Part shown: piece after piece, positions 59,101-64,000 of the stretch | How the letters are laid out: each line of letters begins with the position of its first letter | Numbering within the stretch: position 1 is the stretch's first letter | Source of the DNA: Asterias amurensis | Taxonomy: Eukaryota > Echinodermata > Asteroidea > Forcipulatida > Asteriidae | Assembly: GCF_032118995.1 (NCBI RefSeq) | Contig: NC_092657.1 | Coordinates: 11,611,391-11,675,390, forward strand | DNA length: 64,000 bases | Direction: 5' to 3' | Position numbers and translations under genes: made by a program | The notes under the pieces: model-generated | Told to the model about the DNA's origin: nothing | The model's database searches: none | The model's input: the letters and a program-made list of their open reading frames with translations, nothing else

Positions 59101-61233
59101 TTATACTCTGGCAATCTGCGGAGTAAGAAACAAGCGAGGGCCTCGTCACAATGGAAGGATCCATTATGGGTACCGATGATCTTCTTGGTGCATTGACGTT
59201 TTGTTTCTGCCATGTCTTTGTCGTTAGTTACTTGTGATGTGAGCCGATTGTAGAATGTGGAAATGACTGGAAAGAAATAAAAGTAAAGAATAAATCAGGA
59301 AGGCAATTAAATATTGGTTTATTTCATTAAAAAAAATTGTTATAAAAAAGAATGTACAGGGGCACTGGTGTCAAACATGTATGTGACAACCGATGGTTGA
59401 ATTGCACCAGTTTGTACAACAGTATTCAATTTCTCTAAACTAAAAAGTACCTAAAGGTTATAGGAACATTACAGAATTGGTTTTGGTAGCCTAGCAAAAA
59501 AGTTTGTGGCAGTGTAAGCACTTTATGTAATCTACCATTAAATTGACAAACCTGAGAATTTCAAAATCGATCGGACATTTGGGTCCTGAGAGACTAGTGA
59601 AAAACTTATTACAAATTTTGCATTGCATCGATGCCAAAACAAAAATGAATAAAACGCTCACTGAGCGATAAACTCCAAACCCGAAATTAGATTATCAAAT
59701 ATGACATTTCAGACAGAAATATTTCATCATATTAGACCGTGTAAGTTTTATGTAAATATGTGATCTTCAAGATTTTAGTTTCTTAATAACAGCATTTATA
59801 AAGGGCCAAATTTCTTACCAATTCTGCTGTAACGTTCCTTTAAATTAAGTAGGAAACAAAAAATCAACAAGCACTTATTACGAAAAAGAATAAGACTTTA
59901 AAATGTTCTGCCCCAACTTGATAATCGTCCCAACTATAGTTGGGACTGGTCCTAACTTGAGTGTTAAAGTTGGGGCGTCCCAGCTATAGTTGGGACAAAC
60001 TATAGTTGGGACGATTATCAAGTTGGGACGGAACACCAATACATGTAAACATAATCAGACTCAGAGGGACACACTGTGAATCTAGACAAGTCACCGTGGT
60101 CAAGTGGTAAGACTGCAGGACTTGCAATCCATGTGACAAGGTTGTGGGTTCGAATCCCCCAGCTAACCAGTGATTTCACAATGACTAAAATAAATATTGT
60201 CGTCTAGTTATTACTGAATCACAACATCTTGATTTGTGTAATTCATAATCAATGTTTGTATTATGAGGGAATTGGCTGTATCCAGCTTGGTGTTTTGATC
60301 CCTTTGTGTGGGAGTTTGCCAACTTCTCTTGATGAATGATGGGAAGATCATTTGGATAATTTTCCGCACGTCGCTACCAATTTATCCGCCATTAATTAAC
60401 TCCAAAACCATTGCTCTCTGTATCTGTTGGTTCTACATTTTATTATGGTGATTAAGTGGTTCGCATTCCTTAGAAATAAGTCGTTGTGGGTGGGAGACAG
60501 TCCTAAAAAGTTGCACATCAAAAGTTTGTGTTTGTTTGAACGGAAAAGTTTCCGTATGGCGCCACCACTTTTTCATTCGAAATAAAATAATATAGTATCT
60601 AATTTACCTGATTGATATATCCCTTTTTGTAAAAATGAGTGAAAAAATGGTGGCGCCATGCGGAAAGTTATCCAATTGAACTTTTTTGAGTAGCTTTCAC
60701 TTTCAGCTTTATTTATAATTATATGGACAAGTTTCTGTATATACCACTTTTTCATTCGGTATGAAATAATTACAGTATCTAATTTACCTCAATGAGATAT
60801 TCCTTTTTGCAAAAATGAGTGACAAAGTGGTGGCGTCATACATAATAAAGTTATCCTTATTTATCACCATCAATATTCAATAAAAATAACTTCCCCTTTC
60901 TCGTCTTCCAACGGTGCTTATATATTATAGTAGCGCGCAAACTTAAGTTCATCCGCACACGCAATTTGTCACACGCAAATTTCACACAGTGCAAGGTTGA
61001 TGATTGGCCGCGCAAGCTTGAAGTTTGCGCAGCTCATCTTGAAAATTGTCTCATGTGCTTTGTACAAAAATACACATGTGTCATGTCCGGGTTTTGGACA
61101 AAAACTCCACACTAAAGAGACCAAAATCCACTCAACTGTGGAAATACTTCTCAATTAACTCACCAAATCCTATGTTTCTGAAATTATTTATTGATGCTGG
61201 AAAAAGGACTCTTGTTCTGGCGAAAATTATCAT
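52135..61233 (-). CDS. MYG1: MYG1 exonuclease ortholog, 8 exons, 377 aa
   Basis: Metal-dependent DHH-like 3'-5' exoribonuclease; the human enzyme works in the mitochondrial matrix and nucleolus. Eight exons join in phase to 1134 nt. Human MYG1 is 376 aa. Motifs: [10 protein letters not shown] at 56-65, DVGG at 100-103 and RYDHHQR at 111-117 (metal-binding H57, D64, D100, D113-H114-H115), KLSSAGL, DAIDNGI, ACPWKEH-like GCPWKEH, and [17 protein letters not shown] near the end. The N-terminus is Arg-rich with no acidic residue for 38 positions, a typical mitochondrial presequence split by intron 1. Met42 could start a form without it. Convergent with BAZ1B and divergent from the gene at 61469. 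Confidence 0.97.
52513..52725. repeat. partial GGCAGTGGACAC-type MITE
   Basis: Left half only (TAAAGGCACTGTACACAATT, then AGACTTCTGACCAGAAGCC), followed directly by a SINE tail (52736-52800). Confidence 0.65.
52736..52800 (+). repeat. SINE 3' tail
   Basis: GAAGCGCCATAAGCG, GTGCTATATAGAAGCC and (ATT)n. Confidence 0.6.
52808..52989 (-). CDS. MYG1: MYG1 exon 7
   Basis: Residues 263-322. [20 protein letters not shown] matches human VDPSGEIVELAKGACPWKEH; KWRVQCV matches QWRIQCV. Confidence 0.97.
53083..53113. repeat. (ATT)n microsatellite
   Basis: About ten ATT units next to the end of the following SINE. Confidence 0.9.
53130..53421 (-). repeat. tRNA-derived SINE
   Basis: Minus strand head GTGTCGTGGCCGAGCAGTTA, B box GGGTTCAAATCCC, and the same GGTGTGAGCTACAATT body as 17307-17713. 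Confidence 0.8.
53478..53600 (-). CDS. MYG1: MYG1 exon 6
   Basis: Residues 222-262, [20 protein letters not shown]; human AGFKRAMDLVQEEFLQRLDF. Phase 0 at both ends. Confidence 0.96.
53685..53965. repeat. GGTTTGCGGTAACACCATG family, partial
   Basis: Right end TACACACATGGTGTTACCGC with CTACCTGGCAAGTAG; left end replaced by a MITE fragment at about 53630-53680. Confidence 0.7.
54305..54515. repeat. foldback, AGAGTTTGCGGTAACAC arms
   Basis: GAGTTTGCGGTAACAC and GTGTTCCCGCAAACTC face each other; the middle holds CTCGATGTTTCCGACATG. Related at its tips to the GGTTTGCGGTAACACC family but with another interior. Confidence 0.65.
54611..55253. mobile_element. hAT-like non-autonomous element, 8-bp TSD
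   Basis: TAGTGCTGGGCGAATAG to ATTCGCCCAGGCCTA with exact duplication ACCCAAAC at 54603-54610 and 55254-55261. Close to the 23448 copy over the full length. Confidence 0.9.
55294..55956. repeat. foldback with CCCAGGTCAAAATT ends, tandem interior and nested MITE
   Basis: Ends CCCAGGTCAAAATT and AATTTTGACCTGGG. Inside, CCAGTTGG starts at 55391, 55475 and 55559, an 84-bp tandem unit. The 294-bp element at 55600-55893 is inserted on its right side. Confidence 0.75.
55600..55893. mobile_element. hAT-like MITE, 8-bp TSD
   Basis: CATAGAGTTATATATAAGAA to TTCTTATATATAACTCTATG; duplication GTCACTAT at 55592-55599 and 55894-55901. Older relative at 9366-9652. Confidence 0.87.
56017..56217. repeat. foldback, AATAGACCGATCCATTAGGC family
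   Basis: AATAGACCGATCCATTAGGC to CTTAATGGATCGGTCTA; ends about 20 bp from MYG1 exon 5. Confidence 0.85.
56238..56316 (-). CDS. MYG1: MYG1 exon 5
   Basis: Residues 195-221. [19 protein letters not shown] matches human RYALTTTLSARVARLNPTW. Confidence 0.96.
56855..57125. repeat. GGTTTGCGGTAACACCATG family
   Basis: Right end CACACGGTGTTACCACAAACC, CTACCTGGCAAGTAGATAG; left end partly lost. Confidence 0.7.
57184..57417 (-). CDS. MYG1: MYG1 exon 4
   Basis: Residues 117-194. Joining gives [14 protein letters not shown]; then [16 protein letters not shown] and [17 protein letters not shown], matching human [16 protein letters not shown] and YENFVEEVDAVDNGISQ. Confidence 0.98.
57541..57714. repeat. 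foldback, GTCAATTTCACAAAG..CTTGTC arms
   Basis: CGTCAATTTCACAAAG-like left end and TTTGTGAAATCGACGG right end; CTCGTCCTAAC motifs repeated. Related to 9250-9360. Confidence 0.65.
57915..58095 (-). repeat. tRNA-derived SINE, divergent
   Basis: Minus strand GGGTTTGAATCCCGGTCATG resembles a B box and ACACTTGTGTCC follows; head eroded. Confidence 0.5.
58183..58557. repeat. GTTGTAGCTAGACCA / GTGGCTACAACACTG element
   Basis: GTGTTGTAGCTAGACCAG to CCACCGTGGCTACAACACT, longest intact copy of the family. Confidence 0.7.
58682..58787 (-). CDS. MYG1: MYG1 exon 3 (DVGG and DHH motifs)
   Basis: Residues 82-116. [20 protein letters not shown] and HRYDHHQ match human [20 protein letters not shown] and HRYDHHQ. 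Confidence 0.98.
59093..59266 (-). CDS. MYG1: MYG1 exon 2
   Basis: Residues 24-81. The first part completes the presequence ([12 protein letters not shown]); Met42 (59211-59213) then begins [38 protein letters not shown] matches human [20 protein letters not shown]. Confidence 0.97.
59458..59843. repeat. TTAA MITE, GGAACRTTACAG family
   Basis: TATAGGAACATTACAGAATT to CTGTAACGTTCCTTTAA, full length in MYG1 intron 1. Confidence 0.85.
59913..60035. repeat. foldback, GTCCCAACTATAGTTGGGAC motif
   Basis: The 20-bp palindrome GTCCCAACTATAGTTGGGAC appears twice, once slightly altered, within arms CCCAACTTGATAATCGTCCC and the complement. Confidence 0.8.
60088..60170 (+). repeat. tRNA-like sequence, probably SINE head
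   Basis: GTGGTCAAGTGGTAAGACTG (A box) and GTGGGTTCGAATCCCCC (T arm) are clear, but acceptor arms do not pair and the anticodon stem is weak, so it is not called a tRNA gene. Confidence 0.5.
60560..60840. repeat. duplicated ACCACTTTTTCATTCG element
   Basis: Two direct copies (about 60566-60663 and 60744-60838) of a unit starting CCACTTTTTCATTCG, containing AGTATCTAATTTACCT and ending GAGTGAAAAAATGGTGGCG; the unit's ends are themselves inverted. Confidence 0.8.
61164..61233 (-). CDS. MYG1: MYG1 exon 1 (mitochondrial presequence)
   Basis: Residues 1-23 plus one base: [20 protein letters not shown] then IGF, before a GTGAGT donor. Three Arg and no acidic residue fit a mitochondrial presequence. 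The exon is inferred from phase, signals and composition since this part is not conserved. Confidence 0.8.
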
Positions 61234-61468
61234 CGAAGTTCCAGTATCAAACGCCGATGAGAAATTCCCGCGATTTGGTTTTAGTTAGCGGGTCAACTTG
61301 TAGTGGGTTAAACGTTTTAAGCAGGATTGAACTTTGAACTTTAAACGTAGGCGATAGAGTCTGGACACCGGTCCACCGGTACATGTCTACGGTAACGATA
61401 ACTTTGACGGCAGGAATAAGACTTTATGTTTTGCATTCATCAGCCGGCGATGTCAAACTTGTGAAAAA
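61234..61468. promoter_or_regulatory. presumed bidirectional promoter
   Basis: The 235 bp between the divergent start codons of MYG1 and the + strand gene must hold both 5' UTRs and promoters. No TATA box stands out. GGTCCACCGGT-type palindromic sequence (ACACCGGTCCACCGGTACA) lies at about 61366-61384. Confidence 0.5.
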
Positions 61469-61595
61469 ATGGCTCTAACTTTCGGTAAATCATTCCGAGT
61501 TTATCACAAACTAGAGCCCCCATATTCTGTCATCTTGGAAACCAGGAAAAAGCAAGAAACGCTGCTATTCGAATCCGATGCAGTGGCAGTTTTAT
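61469..61595 (+). CDS. first coding exon of an unidentified gene
   Basis: ATG opens 42 codons starting [20 protein letters not shown] and ending [11 protein letters not shown], then one base and the donor GTAAGT. Codon use and the strong donor look coding, and its head-to-head position with MYG1 fits a gene start. I do not recognise the family; no signal peptide or membrane segment is visible. The remainder lies downstream, mostly beyond the window. Confidence 0.6.
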
Positions 61596-63832
61596 GTAAG
61601 TGATATTTTGCTGATGTTTTGTAAATCATAAATGTCTTGTATTGACTGGTCGTGTGAAATGTATCAATCATGTGTGGGTTGGGAATGTTTGGGAGGCCAG
61701 CCGGCCGGCCGGATGGACATGGATAGCTAATAGATGGGGGCGTGGTTGGATAACTGTCACCTGGGATTTTTACGTTACACTACGGGTTTATGTTTGTTTC
61801 TTTGTCGAGTTGAAAGTAAACTAGTTTATCAACTAATCTAATGTCCAAATTATAACCTTCTTTGCTTGGTTTAAATAATATCGTAGGAGGTCCTGTTTTC
61901 GAGGTGTCCCTAAAATCGTGGCAAATCTTTTACCCCTCTGTGCGCGATGTACACAGTCCCTAGATAAAAATTGTGTGGTTTTATTTGCCAAGCAAAGAGT
62001 CTCCTCTCCCTTGACCAAAACTTAGAAACACGTAAGGCTCCACAGGTCATTTGCACTTGTAAATGCAAAAAGTTTGGTATTTTAGGCATTTCTACAAGGT
62101 TCAAAAATATGTCATAATGTTGAGGCCATATAAAAATGTTTGCCCACCGAAAAAGTTTCATCAAACACTATTTCAATTCACAATTCATGATGATCAAAAT
62201 CATGTGACTGAATGTTTTGCTGAGCATTCTGGAAAAAAAATACCCAGGCTTAAAGAAGCCATGTGCCTTATATCATTTTCTAAAATTGTTGAAGATTTTT
62301 ATTTTTTAACCCTCATATACATATTATTATTAATATTAAAATTTAAACATCAGCTTGTTGATTCAATTATCAATGTTTATTTATACGCTTGATTGTAAAT
62401 ATTAAGATGAAAAAAATATTTAAAAAATAAATAAAAATCAGATTTGGAAGCCAGTAATTATTCACACGTTTTATAACTTTTTTTTTATTTTTTTGCAAGT
62501 TACCATGGTAATTTTTAACATTTAATTGAAAAAATGAAGGCAACTGCTGGCTATAGAGTCATACACAGAGTCTCAAAGAACACTTGTAGTTACTGCAGAT
62601 GTTTCTTCCATGTATGGCTTCACCGGGAAACCATACTTTCTCGTTTGCCGTGAAAACAGGAAAAACTCAAAACAAAGGGGGCCAGTTGAAGTCATCGAAG
62701 ATTGGTGTGTGGTGTGAACATTTCAATGTCCATCAATTTTTAATATGTTTGCATACTTCATATTAACAAATGAAGGTAATTAGGGCATCGGTTGTATGGC
62801 ATCATTATTTGTTTTCCAATTCAAAGAAAAAGGCATAATAGCGTGAAAACTGGTAAGCGGAGGATACATAGGCCTATTTAATGAATGAAAGAATACTACT
62901 GATACATGTACTGTCGATTGACAAATGAGCGTTTCGTTTTACATCATGACATGATCACAATCAATCAGCGTAAACATCACTTCCAAACTCAAGCTCAGCG
63001 CATCCCTATTGACATGCTTGATCACAAGTTACAGATTGAGTTCGTATTTTGATATGTCGATTGTACAACAACTTTATGTGCCAGTGCAGTGGCGCATACT
63101 GGACTGCAGATTGTACATCTGTTACAACACTGTGGCTGTGCGATATATATAAAACAAATATAACTGCACGCTAGGCAACGCCCATGTTTTTTTTTTGTTT
63201 TTTTTTCTATGTTTTTATTTCCTCATAAATTAAGTACAATACTTTTAGGTCAGCTTTTTTAACTCAAATGTGCACTTCCAAATACTCTTGCTGCATGTCA
63301 ATATGTTTTTTCTTAATATCATAGTATTTATAGAAATAATTATTTTGTTTCTCATGTTTTTTATTTTCCAAAGCTCATTACTTACTGTTTTACATGTTTG
63401 TTAATTAAAGATTTTATTCCCATTTTAAGATTTGATTTAAGATAGGCTTTCGAGTCACAGTGGTTAGGTTCACTTTTATTAATCCTGGCCATCTTAGAAT
63501 GGGCTTGTCCTGTCTGTTTATACATGTATAATCGTCTTGCTTGATTTGCCAGTGTTTTGTTCAATTCCATCATTGGTTTCAGGTGATTGGTTTACAATTG
63601 TTCTAGGTGTCACATGTTTTTTTTAGTTTACATTTGTTGTTTCTAATACTGATTTTTGGGTAAAATCTTGGCTGAATAAATAAAAATAATAGTAAAGCTG
63701 ATTGGTTGAAAATATGTACACTGATTGGTTGAGAAGTAGACAGTGCGGGGGTTTAAAACCTGAACATCGTCTTTAAAAATTTGGCAAAGCTGGTGTCTAG
63801 TCTGTCAATATTTTTAAAATTTGCATTTGCAG
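61596..63832. other. intron or intergenic stretch right of the 61469 exon
   Basis: AT-rich sequence with short frames lacking family resemblance. No MITE of the families above is complete here. Near its right end are two ATTGGTTGA copies (63703 and 63727), i.e. inverted CCAAT boxes. Confidence 0.5.
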
Positions 63833-64000
63833 TCAAATCTTGCGCGCATTGGCTCGTAACCTTCCGGTCTTCGACAGTCGGGAGGATGGAGTGTTACTAT
63901 TACATAAGTGGGAAAGTACTTTGTGACGATAAGGATGTTGTGAAATATAATTTCCCTTTCGTCAAGTGGTTGGAATCAAACAAACGTTCATTTTTACAAA
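63833..64000 (+). CDS. possible exon 2 of the 61469 gene, or a separate start
   Basis: After TTTGCAG the frame that continues exon 1 (T plus TC) stays open for 56 codons to the window edge. Alternatively, the ATG at 63886 begins MECYYYISGKVLCDDKDVVK as a new gene behind CCAAT-box-like sequences. No family recognised; both readings are open. Confidence 0.35.

Noticed and set aside
60088..60170. Functional tRNA gene
   Set aside because: A and B boxes are present, but acceptor ends do not pair and the anticodon stem is poor; more likely a SINE head.
62063..62392. 109-codon plus-strand frame
   Set aside because: AT-rich, hydrophobic low-complexity translation; no similarity and no flanking splice signals.

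Overview
This is an animal genomic window with large intron-exon genes, canonical GT-AG junctions and very dense non-autonomous repeats. The protein sequences and the tRNA-derived SINEs and foldback elements fit a marine deuterostome. I read it as an echinoderm, possibly a sea star; that is inference, and no ribosomal or mitochondrial marker is present to fix it. I see no prokaryotic gene organisation, CRISPR array, retroviral or LINE reading frame.

Region 1 (1-44824). After a non-coding 5' flank, the + strand carries one complete gene of 29 coding exons. Its exons join in phase to a predicted protein of 1625 residues, recognisable throughout as BAZ1B/WSTF, the partner of the ISWI ATPase in the WICH remodelling complex. 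Order: WAC domain (exons 1-3), a basic S/TPKK-rich region (exons 8-9), DDT (exons 12-13), the WHIM/WSD-type motif (exon 19), PHD1 (exon 23), PHD2 (exons 25-26) and bromodomain (exons 27-29). Unusual points: intron 1 looks U12-type, there is a second complete PHD finger absent from human BAZ1B, the bromodomain lacks its acetyl-lysine asparagine and the W of its WPF shelf, and intron 25 holds three partial copies of the PHD2 exon, one of them an in-frame 81-nt potential cassette.

Region 2 (44825-52134) is intergenic, between two convergent genes, and consists largely of repeats.

Region 3 (52135-61233, - strand) is a complete eight-exon MYG1 gene: 377 residues, a metal-dependent DHH-like 3'-5' exoribonuclease with an N-terminal mitochondrial presequence. 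Region 4 begins 235 bp upstream of the MYG1 start codon, where a divergent + strand gene opens with a 42-codon first exon (61469-61595). I do not recognise its product; a possible second exon, or a separate promoter and start, lies at the right edge.

The introns are a mosaic of short foldback/MITE families. Six families end in TTAAAG and are flanked by TTAA (piggyBac/Kolobok-like). Others have clear 8-bp target duplications (hAT-like) or a 9-bp duplication (Mutator-like). Several are nested, fused, or joined end to end through one shared TTAA, and one forms the 3' splice-site region of BAZ1B exon 21. Repeat boundaries were read by eye and may be off by some bases, except where duplications are given.
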